Assembly: GCA_047495785.1 (NCBI GenBank)
Contig: JBLDXI010000021.1
Coordinates: 1,612,001 to 1,676,000 of the forward strand
Origin: Lepidodermella squamata
Lineage: Eukaryota > Gastrotricha
Length of the DNA stretch: 64,000 nucleotides
Direction of reading: 5' to 3'
Below, one piece after another: positions 1-13,200 of the stretch. The position numbers and the translations under genes are program-made. Each line of letters begins with the position of its first letter. Positions within the stretch are counted from its first letter, which is position 1. Under the pieces are notes generated by a model. That model had not been told where the DNA came from. It saw only the letters and a list, made by a program, of their open reading frames with translations, and searched no databases.

Positions 1-2178
1 GTGGTCTGAAACAATAAACAATCGTTTTATCTTCATCATCGCTTATCAGAAGAATTTTATCAATCATTGCCGAATGAAAGGGAAGAAAGGAAAAGCGCGA
101 ATAACACTGGTTCCCGCCGGTAAATTGAAATATAGATGTTTTCTCAAAAATTTCTTATACGAATATAGATGATGACTTGGAGATATTATGATGAGTTAAA
201 TTGATAGAAAAATCACCAAAAATCATGATAAACGGGTAAAGATAACTGTGTGATGCTCGTGTATCAAACACGGGCCTAACCGCGTCGATTAGACAAGAAT
301 ATTGAAGCTATACGATCAGTTCGAGCCAGTGTCAATTTTGATTAATGACTGCTACAGCGGGTTTTTCAATTTCATGATGGTTCATGTCTTTTTGTTTCAC
401 GTCCACAATCTTTAAAACTAGTAAGTTTTCTTTTTAAATAAACACTCACTCGAACACACAAAAGTTTTAGAAAAAGAAAGGCAGCTTGGAATAGAAGTAA
501 CTTTTCAGTAATAGAAAACCTTCATCGTCAAAAAACGGGCGAAAAAAAGATATTACAAATGTTGTGCAACAAAGAGACACATGTGCGCGGTTCAAAGTGC
601 GATCAGTCCGAAGGTTTGCGTAATACTAAGGCTATATACGTACGTACGTCATTCTTAAATCGCGTCTGTGGACAACAAATCGCTAAAAATTGCGGTTGAG
701 CTCATCGCTGTTGCTAAATTTTTCATCATAAAAAGCCAAACAAACGAAAGAGAAAGCTACATACCGGGAATGGATGGCGAACTCGTAGACATTAACAGGT
801 AGAAATAATCGCAACGTCAAGAACTTCAGATTAACGTCTCCGAGCCTCGCTTTCGTATTACAATATTTCCAAAGGAGCGAAAACTACTCGAACAGGTTAT
901 ACACGATCATGGGGCAAAAAATGAAGAAGTTTCAACGTTTGAATGGAGCAACCAAGCTAGAGAAAATCAGACAACGGAGCCACGGCGAGCCACCTGAGCC
1001 AAAAATTCATCGTCATCAACTATTGTACGAATATATATATGCATACGCTTCAAGAGTAAGTAAGAAGAGAAGAAGTAAAGAAGATGTAGGAACACCGAAA
1101 CCAAAATTTACACGACGCGCCTTCGTGCGGATGATAGGCTTATCACTAAGTCAAGTCGATGAACTCAGCTGCGCCATTTTACAAGCACTGATCATGACAA
1201 TTAACACATTAGCACTGCGCTCTTCGATAAACTAATGATAAGAAAACTTAAGAGAACACCGATTTTTACAGCCATTAGTTTTACAAAGAAACATCTGCAA
1301 CAAGCCCTGCCCTGCATGCCTTGTCCGATTATTATAAGAAAACTGTAGTTATTGTAGATCGAAGAAGCCAAAATGTAGCTGATTTGAAGTAAACTGAACA
1401 TGTATATCAAAGAAATGGAAAGAACACCGTTATAGGTACTATGCAGTCGATTTAAATTCGACAAAAGTGGATATCATCAGAAAAAATGAAGCCTTGGGAG
1501 TAGAAAAACGAAGATACAAGCATTTGCGTCGAAATTTGCCAAGAAACGGAGAAGAGCAGAGTCGATGTCATCATTTGATATCGACCTGAACTCACTAGTT
1601 TTTGGAGTGAATGTTAAGATTGATGCAAGGTAATCATTGAATAATTCTTAGTCAGGTAGTGGCTCTGTGGTAATGGCAGATAAAGTGGGCAATTCCCTTT
1701 TAGAATAAATGCATCTCAGTCCTTGCTAATTAGCGAATATCATCTTCTATCGATTATAGTGATCATGAGATGAACAGGTGTTTACATTAGAAGAGCAAGT
1801 TGAAGATGAAAACTTCAACGAAAATCACAATACACAAAGCAGTAGTGTAAATTACACCCCAACAAGCCGTTCAAAATCGAACTCCCTATAAATCGTAGTC
1901 TCTGGGCTAGGAAATCACATCGCGAATCAAAGAGTCTAGTATTCTATCATCATTAAAAAGAAATGCCAACAATGTGCTATGACGATCAAGATCACGACGC
2001 AATACAATGACGATGGTGTTATTAGGACGATGATGATAAGCAAAAGACAGCGCGAGATGGGGAACTAAAAGTTTTCATCATTATTTATCAACTCAAAAGT
2101 TTTCGGCGAAATATTATTTGTTTTCAGTCGACATCTTCTTCATCTGCTCCTCTCCTCCATCCGTCTGCTCTATAGCTC
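1..2178. other. Non-coding stretch downstream of the CPEB gene
   Basis: No coding region is supported here. The longest open frame, 108 codons on the plus strand from 909, has low-complexity basic composition, no recognisable domain and no splice partners. The part next to 2178 is probably 3' untranslated region of the minus-strand CPEB gene, but I found no clear AATAAA on that strand to mark its end. Confidence 0.5.
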
Positions 2179-5100
2179 TCAATACCACCGGAATGGGACG
2201 GCGCGCGGTCGGTCGGCGCCCTCTTTGACCAGTGGTTTGTGGAACTCGCGGCCGGGTCGAGAATGAATTTGTGCCCAGCAGTATTCGCAGTAGTATTGCA
2301 AGCAAGTCACGTTAGCGCAGAAAAACGGCGCAAACTTGCCACTGCACCGTTGGCCCTGGCATTCGTCGCACATTTGGTCGTCGAGCACGTAAGGCTTTAC
2401 CTGATTTAAATTAAAACGCAAATATAAAATTATGAACAAGTTGGATTGAAGCATTCAACTCAAAACTAAATTTTGAATCATTTCAATGAACATTTTAAAG
2501 TCAATTAATTTGTTTTCAAGTTATTTTCTCATCAGCTACGGTGTCAAAATCTTAGTACCTCAACACGCTTGTCAATGTCAGCGTGGCGCAGTTGGACGAA
2601 ACGAGCGGAGATTGCAGCGATATAAGCTTGCTGGGTCGAAAAAGCAACGCGACCGGCGCCTTTCGGATATTTGAGCTCAGGATCGACGTCGATACCGGCG
2701 TAGCAAACACCGCCATACAGGTCGTTCATAATCATGGCGAGCTCAGAGGCACGCAGAGGCCGCGGAACACCACCAACGAAGATAGTTTTGCGCGGGTCAA
2801 TCGGCTGCTGGCCATCCATGACGAAGTCAGAGTCGGTGAGGCTCCACGGACGGATTTGCACCATCTTATCTTTCATCGTCGGACTGCTGACAGGCCAGAA
2901 AAGTCGGCCCTTCTCCTGCAGACAAACATTGATCAGCAACTGAACACTGAGCTCATCTTGAAACAGCAAAAAGCAGTATCCTTTCGGAGGGAAGTAAGAC
3001 CGGCTTTCATTCTTATGCGGCCAGTCAACAACCAAGGCACCAAACTGCTGGAACGAACTCCGAATTTCGTCTGAAAAATAATTTAAATTTTATTTTAAAT
3101 TGTCTTCTTTCTTTTCAAAGTTGTTGTATTGACGCGCATGGGTTGTTGATACGAGACTGATGAAATTTACACTGCAATTTTAGCGAGGATTTGTAGCCTA
3201 ATGACACAAGCGTGCCGGAATTTTATCGGCAAAATGGATCAACACTCAGACAGCCAGTCATTCATAAAGGCAAGGGGCGCTAAGATGCGCTCTTATCACA
3301 TTCCTAAAAGTTCTCGTCCCTCCTCAAGCGCATTTGTGAATATAAATACAGGACTACTACAACTAGTATTGCCACCACTACGACGCAAAATACGTTCAGT
3401 TGTTCGCCCTCCAATCGATTGATTTGGTGGATATATGCACAAGCGCGCACTTTGAAGCGCAATTCAGCTTGGGAGCTTTCGTATTTATAGATATTTATAA
3501 TAAAATATGTATACATACGAACGTCACCAAGCACAAACATCGGATCAGAAAAGCAACAACATCATCATTTTGCGGCTGAAATGACCCTAATCCAGGCTAT
3601 GCAGAACGAGGAAGAATGATGATTAAATGAAGCCTACGCGAGGACGTCATCGTATTTCTTTCCTCAGCCGTCGCCAAATGTATGCAAACAAATTACATAC
3701 ACATACGGCACAGCGAAGCAGAGCGTTAAATTTCGTTTCTTGGCACGCAGTATAAGTTTAACACGAGACGCATCGAAAATTAAATACTGCTTCGAGAATT
3801 TCTTATGCATAACATTTAAACTTGATTGTCAAGAGGCTGGGAATTAAATGGCATCGTATCGCGTGTCGTGTGATGGATGAATAATCATAACAAATTATTA
3901 CCTTCATCGATGTCTGGTGGCAGACCGCCAACGAAGACTTTGCGCGAAAACCGCTCAACTTTCTCGCTGTTGCCAAAGTTGCCAGCGCCCATCATGCCCT
4001 GACCTCCGCCCATGGCGGCAATGATCTGCTGTTGAGCAGCGGACGGTCCGTTGGCGCCAGGAACAACGCCAAAAACCGATGGTCCGGAAGCTTGGTCAAA
4101 ACCAGCGAGTGCATTCGCATTCAGCTCTTCGCCCAAATAAGGCGCATTTTCGTCCAGTAAACCAAGTTGCTGCGGGCCTGTCAACAAATTTACATATTAG
4201 TAATTTGAAATTAAACGTTATAAAGCATTCGCGAATTCACTGACAAGAGACTGAATAACTATCGTAAAAATACTCCTTTAACCTTTCAAAATTTCAAAGA
4301 TATTCAGAGTCTTGCCAATCATTCAAGAAATTATTAACCATGCATGGGCCACCGGGATAAATTGTTAAGTTGCATAACCGTCGGTAAAATTCGCTCAAAT
4401 TAAAAAGAAAACCACAAAAGCGCGAGGGTTGGATTTCAATCACTGTTATTTTGTTTTTATCGTTTCAAAAACCACTCAAAACTTCGAACCTTTACGACCC
4501 AGCGAGTACGAATCCGCATATGCTGGAAAAAGACATTTTCATTCATTTTTCTGATTTTATCTTTTCAGACAACCCTCGCGCATGTAACATAATACGGCGC
4601 GATATCTGGGCCATGAGTGGTTAAGTATCGGTTATCGCACAAATTGAGCTTCTGACCGGCGCAGCAACACTACCGGCTCAACTAGGCAATCGCGCGCAAG
4701 TATACGGAAACGTGCAGACGCTGCAGTGCGTGGACTACTATATACACAGATGAATATGGGATGCAATCGTGCGCCGGTAGGCAGTAATACTCCAACGAAA
4801 ATAGTTCAGGATGAGCTGATCGTCCTGTGCAAACACAACGAGGCCCGCGTTTTGGCAGTTGAACAGCCCAGGGCGGCTCATGTAAAAGCCGAACACTGCT
4901 ATCGTTTGCAGCTAAGCGCGGATAATAATACCGACTTGGATTGGCTGGCAGTGGAACTGCTTCGTACATGCTCAACCACACAAAAGCAGCTGTTTCTTCT
5001 TGGGTCAGCTTTTCTGTAGGTAGTGCCTTCTTTCATAAGAAACACATCGGCGTTAAATGCTTTGCGCTGACTGGACTCTCAACTGCATGCACATGTTTTA

Positions 5101-8052
5101 CACGCCAGCAATTTAGCATAGATCTATTATCATCACCGTCGATCGCTCTACCTGGGCATGAAGGTGGCCGCGGAGAGGCTGCTCGGTAATAGCAGCGCTA
5201 ATAGCTATGGTGCCCTTTGTTCTGCTAATAAGCGATATGCAGCATGTTTGATGATTTCACTCGAGTAATAACCAGCCTACCACCAAGTGAGTAATTGAAA
5301 GGCACAACAGTAGCATCATATCTCACACTCAGCCAAGCGCACAGTCAGAAAACAGTCCCAAACATCCAGCAGCTATATGTGCCAATCATTTTTTCATGTG
5401 TATCAGACTGATTGATAAACAGCGGGTGAAGATGAAAATTCGACAGAACATTGATCGATGGATTTTCACGTCGTCTCATTAACAATAACAATTATTGAGT
5501 GTTTATGTCGCCTCGATGATGAGCAGGAGACGCCGATGCGCCATCAAGTGCTCTCGTTTCTTGGCTTGCCGTCTGTCGGGCAGCAGTAGTATTAGTTGTA
5601 AGGCAAGAAAGCAGCATCCGGATGCACGCAATAATAGTAGTCGCCCTAACTAACGCACAGGTCGGCAGCGGGGCGGCGGCTGATGGAAGAAAACGCCCTA
5701 CTCGCGTTGTTTGCCAGAACACACCTTCAATTGTTGTACGCTCGCAATACGATGACGTGCCCCTTCCTAGCGCAGCGCCTAGCCCAACTCAATTTTAAGA
5801 CATTACGAGCAGTGAGAGGTCACAAGCAGCGACAAAGTGTAAACAAAGCGCGACTGTACGCCTATTTCACCCTTCACGACAGCTCAAATAACAGGCACGA
5901 CAGGGCCAAAGCAGCGCCAAACAGATTGATATTAGCACTAATAACGAGCACACGCGCGCATTTTGCATTGAGCAAACCGTTTCTATCAAGGTTCAACAGC
6001 AGACAAGACAAAGATGCGCAATCATCCTTGCCGCGTGATTCCGCGGCCCGAGAGACAAAATGATTTGTACTGTTGAAAAGACTGTTAACGCCCAATTACC
6101 TTTGTATTGTTCATGTGAGGTACGCATTAAGGACTCGAGCAAGCCGTCAGGTACAAAATTGCCATTCTCAGCTCCTGGAACACCACCTTGTTGACCAGAT
6201 GGCGATGCTGATGAGCCAGCTGAATTGACTCCTACTCCGGTGGGCGAGCCGCCGTTTTTCACCATATCCTGAAATAATAAACAAAAAGTCAATTTCGGCG
6301 CTTTTCATCCTTTCTTAATAATTTTGATCGGATTATGATAATTTCAAAGCACATGACCCTTTGCTGCCGGCTCAACCCAGCTTCAGAGCGCGGCGGGAGG
6401 TGCCCTCGAAATGACAGAGATGACGCGACCTTACTCAACGCAACCTTGCGACATCATGCAATTTCATCTGCTCCAATATAGAATACATGGGTACACACGC
6501 CACTCGCTCTTCATCGGCTGAAACAACAGAACTCACCTACACGCAACACGAAGACTGCCGGTTGCGTGTTGGCTAGTTGTTGTTTAGAGACGTACAATAG
6601 GTAGATTGCCTTACCCAGTACGACCTTACTTCCGCGACTTAAGAGCGACGCACGGGCTGAACCTATCGACAATTCAAGCCGCCAAAAGGAAGACACAATG
6701 CATGCTTTGTCTGGCCGCGAGCTATTAAGTTAGATGCTCGTAGCTGTGTGATATAATGTATAATATAGTGCGGAGACAGATGGTCGCGAAAAAGCACAGG
6801 CAATGCTAATATAGGATATGGGCAAGGCGATAGGAAACTGCAGTTACTCAATCCCATTATTTCGTGACACGTGCGCGCACTGTTAAAATAATGTAGAAAC
6901 CCACGTCGCCGGTCGAGTCGCATAAATAACTGAAACACCGCAACAGTGGGTAGTAATAATCGTAATATAATAAATAACGCTCGCCGTACCAGGTAGCTCT
7001 AACACTCAGTCAAGTTAAAAATTCATCACTAAAAGAGCGGCTCATGGATAATGATAAATAATAAATGATTAGCGCGCGTAAAAATAACAATCACGAACCT
7101 GTTGGACAGACGGATAACCTGGACCGCCGTTTTGACCGTTGCCATTTTCGGCCAATGCAGCGGCAAGTTCTGGTGAGTATTCTACGCTTTTAGAGCCCAT
7201 GTAACCGCCCCTCATGCCCATGTGATTTGGGACGGATGTGCAACGGCGGAAGGCGGCCGCTTGTTGCTGTTGTTGCATATTGCCAGGCTGTTGCTGATTT
7301 GAGCCAAAAAAGTTGCCTTGTTGAGGTTGGTTGCCCCACTGAGAGAAACCTTGATAATTGCCATTCCCATAACCGGGTTGCTGAGGCTGGCCAGACGGCA
7401 TGCCGTTGGGCTGATTCCAATTTTGTTGTTGCTGTTGAAATTTGCCGGGTTGACCATAAGGTTGCTGTGCACGGTTTCCATTGCCGTTGAACGGTAAGGC
7501 GCCCAGCTGCTGTTGTTGCCCGCGAGTTATCGGTCGCTTTGAATACATGCCTGACTGCTGATTATTGGCGGAACCATTCGCCGCGTACCCAGAGAACGAT
7601 CGTTGATACTGGTCATAGGCATTGCCATTTCCACCGGAGTAATTTCCGATACCGTCAGCGGTAGGGTACCGACCCCAGTTACCGCCGGGAAAAGATGTGT
7701 TGTTTGTTGATTGTGGAGTAGGAGAAGAGTCAATTACTGACATTTGTTGCAACATATTGTTGATTGCGAATACATCAACACTTTCCTTGTATGAGTTCGA
7801 ATCCGCTAACAAAGTATTCAAAGAGTCAGTTACGGCTAAACCATTGACCAAATCACTATGCGTTGCAAGATTCAGATCATCAGAATTTTCGCCACCCAAT
7901 GCATTTGGCGACATTTTAGCGGAATCCGACGCATTGCCATTCGCATTGGAAGAATTTCCGGGCTGATGATCACCATTGACTTCGTGTCCATTCGACAAGT
8001 TCTCTCCCTCCACAGAATTGTCAATTCTAGAAACAACCTCCGCAGAAGCCAT
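2179..8052 (-). CDS. CPEB2/3/4: CPEB2-4/Orb2-class cytoplasmic polyadenylation element-binding protein
   Basis: RNA-binding translational regulator of mRNAs carrying U-rich 3' UTR elements. The coding exons, in transcript order, are 8052-7099, 6268-6100, 4177-3902, 3070-2559 and 2400-2179; phases agree throughout and give about 710 residues. Residues 1-450 are low complexity, rich in N, G and Q with several Q4-Q5 runs around residues 170-275. RRM1 starts near residue 450 (SRKVFVGGLPPDIDE) and RRM2 near 558 (RKTIFVGGVPRPLRASELAM). The C-terminal ZZ domain follows, with zinc-ligand cysteines in CDECQGQRCSGKFAPFFC. The RRM and ZZ sequences match the CPEB2-4/Orb2 class far better than CPEB1/Orb. 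Introns are long for this window (830, 1,922, 831 and 158 nt) and hold no convincing gene. The start is the first ATG of an uninterrupted 318-codon exon. An untranslated upstream exon is possible. Confidence 0.93.
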
Positions 8053-10255
8053 AAAAAGTACAAATCTACAAAAACTGAAAGCGACACGTTCAATAAACGA
8101 ATACTGTAACCAGTAAATGACGATACACAGTTATCAGAAGTGAGTGGGCGGAAGGATGATAAATAGTGAAAGTTGCTTCAAACTTTTACCTGGAGTTAAC
8201 CATTATAAATGCAATTAGCAATTGACAATTAGTACGATTGCGACTCATAAGGATACAGGATGCAGGATACACGCTGACATCTCGAGCATTGTTGGCAACA
8301 TTGGGAATGGATAAATAAGAATCAGTATTCAGTCAACTTGAATATGATGAATGATGAATTTATGAATGAGTGAATCTATGGATCTGTGAAAAGTATCCAA
8401 TTTCAGAAGAAGTTGGGTTAACACAACGACAGCGAAATGGGAGCACACACCATTTTCAATATGCCTTTATTGCTTATTACTTATCAAATGTTTGTGAAGA
8501 CATAAAGCAAACACGCAAATATGCTTCAAACTTGAAGACAGTGACATACTATAACAAAATTGGCAATGGGGCCCAATCAGAGCTCATCCGAGGGCAAATG
8601 AGTAACTCGATGGCGCGCCAGTGGCTGAGTGAGTTTTGCCGTCAGCGCAGAAACGTGGCTCCGCGAAGGCTTCTATCGGAGAATTCAAGGCCCAATAGCA
8701 GCATGGGCATTACAAAAATTATTTTCCAAATTTTAATATTAAAACTTTTCAAAAATTATATTTAAAGTAACTCATAGTAAAAACGCTAGAGAGTGCCGCA
8801 TGTTATTGCGTAATCTTAAAAAAATCGCCCCCGACGCGCTTTGCGTCCCGCGTTGAGTCTCGGCAGGCGTACGCCGGATGATTCGATCTAATCTTTTAGT
8901 GCGCTATGTTTAACCTATTTCACAGTCATTAAAGGAAGGCCTCAGCTACTCGGTTTTCCACAAAGATTTTCCAATGTTTTCAAAGCCTCCAGTCGTTTCG
9001 CTGGTTCGGCGGCTATTATCTGGGCTCACCGCCACACAATCTGAAGCACGGACACGGTCGTCGGGATACTGAACTAGTCATGTAGGTTAGTAAACGATGT
9101 TTCTAAATTGTTTAAGCACAAAAGAGTCGTGGCCATTTTAGCTCGAAAAATGCCAAGGACTCGAATCTTGGATCATTTCTGGCGCCTTTCAATAAATCGC
9201 TTTTGCTGTCAGTAAGTGATGCTGTTCAACTACCAAGTCAAGATTTACTAGTTCAAATGTCGTGGATTCAGCTGACATGCGCCGAGAGTCAACATTTGTG
9301 AGATCGTTCGATAAGTGGCTCGGCGGCGGCAACTCAAGATTTTCATAGTTTGATACCTTCTAATCCAAGTGGCTATTCCACTCTGCTAGATTTGAATCAA
9401 GAAGTCTAGTGCATCGTGTATCGCCTCTTTTTCAATTAGTTGTTTCAAGAAGGATCTTTTAGACATCTTCTGAGCTTTGTAGATAGTAAACCCACTGACA
9501 TGGTGGTCTACCGCGCACCAACGTTGATTCATCGCTACTATAAAAGTTACTGAGCCGTTTGGATAGTGAGAAGCGGGAATTATGCTATCGTAAACATTGA
9601 GATAGCAGCTCGGACATGCTCATTAATGACTACCCATGAACGATAAAATGGGCTGCTTTACATGAGACGGGTCGATTTACGTTCGGCTTATGAAACCACG
9701 GTATGTGCTACGTCTTATGATAGTGCATCATCACCCAACTCATCTTAACTATTTTCATCGTTAATTGGAACATCTGATTGAAAATTCGATATTAGGTAAT
9801 TCATGAGTTTTGCTTAACGACTTCGCGATGACTTGTTTCTTTCTCTGTTCTGTTTTGCATGTTCCTGAAGCTTTGATTAGGTTCACAAAGTCAGCCCATC
9901 ATTCAGGATATGTTTCGACGTCAATCATTATTGTCGGCGTGAGCGGATGGTGAATGGGACACTATGCCACTATTATTTACGTTATTAGCTGCTACTAAAA
10001 ACTAAAAATAATCATATTAATCACATAATCATTTATTAAAAATATCCAACAACAGCAACAATCACCAAGAAAGATTTGAAAGAATAGCATATTGCAATAC
10101 ACATTTACAGGCGATATCGAAATGATAGATGACGGATAATTTGGCGGTTGCATTCTATTTCAGTGCATTGAATTGTGAAAATAAAGTTACGTCAGTTGGG
10201 AGACGAGCATAGAATCGGAGGTTAGCATTATCCATAACAATCAATCATGCAATAA
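8053..10255. other. Intergenic region between the CPEB 5' end and the ZFYVE26 3' end
   Basis: No supported gene. A 131-codon plus-strand frame (8370-8765) has no recognisable domain or splice context. The CPEB promoter should lie just above 8052, and the ZFYVE26 3' UTR just below 10256. A TTTATT near 10030, which reads AATAAA on the minus strand, is a possible ZFYVE26 poly(A) signal. Confidence 0.4.
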
Positions 10256-13200
10256 TCAGGGAATAAGCTGCGATTTCTCTTTGAACTGTTCAAGCCATTG
10301 ATCGCAAATTTGTTTCACTAGAGGTTGATTGAGCCTGCTGGCCGCTTCTGAAATTCGGCGAACATCTCGCTCGCGATTCGTGGTGATAGCAATAAGGTAG
10401 GCGGACCTCAGCTTGGCGCACAAAAGACACGCTTCAATCTTGGCGTCATCATCGCTAAGCATAGCAATCAAAGCATCTTGCTCGCGAGAGAATTCCGGAC
10501 GGTCATGGATACCACGTACTGCTGCACAGATTATTTCATCAATCAGCTAAAAATCGAAATTAAAATTATTAAAATTTATATATAAGTTAAATCAATGTTT
10601 ACCTCCGATGTTTCGCCTTGGCTAGTGTTTAGCACATCTCGCAAACATATCAGGAGCTGACGCAGTCTGTCGAAATTACCGTTTCTGGCCAGCTCATGAC
10701 CCAAGTTACCGTAGGTCACACGAGGGTCCAAGCGGAAGTCATTCACTATGCGCCGCGCCAGAGTAAATGAGTCTACCAATGATGCGGAAAGTAGCAGTTC
10801 TTTTACCACTGCCATTTTATCGCTATCAACGTCCGTAAACAGCGTTTTCACGTTTCCGCTGCCTTCCACAGAAGCGAAAGAGGCGTTTGGGTTGCTTCTG
10901 GACCGAGCTTTCATGATTTCTAAAACTTCGAATTGCAAACTAATCGCATTAGACAGCCGTTGAACTTCGGCTTGCGGCAAAAACTGCCTGATCATAGGCG
11001 GCGCATCGTCCCATGTCGGTCTTTTAGGGGTTGGAGGCTCGACTTGCCCCCAATGAGAGCTGCTGCGGTCTATGTAAGCTTCCAAATGGCCACGGGCTTG
11101 ATGCAAGAAGTCAACATTTTGGGATAAATCCATCCAGGTTTTAGCACCACGCGGGAAAAATTGGCGAAGGCAGACGAATGCAGCGCGGATGTAATCCTTC
11201 GCAAATACATACAGCCGATGCAACAAATTGTGGGAATTTGACTTGGTCAAGTTTTGATAAGCTGCTGATATATACTTCTCCCATCGAACCAAGGTAGGAT
11301 CACAAACAAGCATTTGGTCTTCCAAATTCAGCAAACGTCCAGCAGAAGCAGCAGGAAGCAATAAAGATGCAACAAAAACATCGGGCTGACAGTCAGCGTC
11401 CAAAATGTATTTCGCAGCTTGAGCCCAATAGCCGTGCCGTTGAAAGAAAGAAATAACAGCACCGTCGTTGCCATAAGTGCTCAAATAGAACACCGCCTCT
11501 TCGAAAATGGGCTTCGGAAGTGGGTCAGTTAGCAATGCGCCTTTTCCAACCAGCTGTTGAGGCTCAGCTAAGAGATCTCTAATAGTCATCGATGCAGTCC
11601 GATCGCTTGAAATAGCAGAAAACTTAGATTACAGCAATTTTAATTGAGCTAGAGTTTACCTGTCATTCGAAACCAAGTCAGCAACAATATTTGGGTGCCT
11701 TTTCGCCACATTTTCAAGAGTATTAATGACCTCTTGAAGCTGCTTAGACAACGGGCGAGCACTGCGGCGGTCACCAGGTTTTGGCAGACATTTGACAAAC
11801 TTTTGCCTGGCGCTTTCATAGCATCCCACGCGAAGTAAAGCCAATCCCCATCTGAGCCACGCATTACTCGCCAAGTCAGGCCGCATAAGGCTAGCCAAAC
11901 GAACTGCCGCTGAGTAGCGCTCAGCTTGTAGCAGCTGGGTGAAAATTCTTTGCGAACTCTCCCGGCTGATCAAGTCGTTGACGGTAGGGATAGGCTGGCA
12001 ATTGTCCTGAAGCAGCGAGTCCAAAAAGTCAATAGCCTTCGAGTAGCTGTCGCACATCGTTGCCAAGCCTGAAACAGCGCTGATATCAGACGAATTTTCG
12101 GCAAACTTGAACTTGGCACGCATCAGTAATTGTTTCATTATTGACAAAACAAGGGCGGCGTCGATTTCGCGCGTTGGTTTCAGGTACTTGGAAAGGTACG
12201 ACACAAACTGTAGCATCAGTTGAGCAGACTTGGTTGCATTATGGCACAGGCCAAGTAGAGACAAACACAACGCCAGGTTAGGGGCGGATTCATATGAAAA
12301 TTGCTGTCGCAATGTTGAATTGGTTGACTCGTCTTCTGTGCTCAGTTGCCATTGAAACACATTGGCACTACTCGCAACACTCATCGAGCAGGCAGAATTT
12401 GCAGCTGGTATTCTACAAAGCAGAATAAACATGTTCTAGATGAGCTTTACTGCCCAGCACGAATTTTATCGAGTTGAAAGCCGCATTTAAACTTCTGGAT
12501 ATCTGCTTTACGAAAGCTAAATTAAACCACTGAATATTATGTTGATCACTTTTAAAATGAATAGGTAGTACGAATCTTCAAGGTGGGTGAACATCTCTCT
12601 ACCAGCTCAAGGCTCAAGGTGACTTCAACTGAAGCCTATGCAAAGCTTGATCGTGGGGGAAACCTATCCCGGGATGCCAGGACCGACTATTGCAGATGAG
12701 AATGAGAAATTATTAATTGCGTACGAACTAACGAAAAAGGTGAGAAAGAGCCCCGAATTAAGAAGATATACCAAACTGCGATATTTACGTCGGTTTATGC
12801 AGCGCTATTCTTGTATATTATTACCTTGATTCCGGTCTTAATGATGTTCCAGGCGTTGTTCCGCCAGCTGATTGTGAGCTGTGTTCTCCAATGACGAGCA
12901 TTTGAGCGTAACAATCGTCGCAAACTCGGGCGTCAGTTTCTCCACGAACTGTCGCTCGTTGTCGGCTACAATCGGCGCAGACGATCCGGCCGCACCTGCG
13001 GCAGTGGTGACGTCGCACAAACATGGTGAATCGAACACGGTGGCAAGCCATGCATGTGTCAGTTTTCGCATCATGCATCCAACGCTCGGGGTCAGGCGCT
13101 TCGACCGGCATCAAGAATGGCCTGGACATGGCTTGCTGGGTAACAGGACTCGTGGCTGAAGTAACCGATCCAACTGTCGCGATGCTAGACATCATTCGAC

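Noticed and set aside
909-1235. 108-codon plus-strand open frame
   Set aside because: No domain, no splice context, biased basic composition, and it lies in the probable 3' UTR side of the CPEB gene.
5683-6063. 126-codon plus-strand frame inside a CPEB intron
   Set aside because: Antisense to the CPEB transcript, no homology seen, composition like the surrounding intron.
7790-7805. GTTCGAATCC B-box-like sequence on the plus strand
   Set aside because: Within the first CPEB coding exon; no paired arms of a tRNA.
8370-8765. 131-codon plus-strand open frame
   Set aside because: Not recognised, AT-rich end, no plausible neighbours or splice sites; likely chance.
13024-13042. B-box-like GTTCGATTC on the minus strand
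   Set aside because: It lies inside the FYVE-domain coding sequence of ZFYVE26 (codons for VRFTM), with no tRNA cloverleaf around it.
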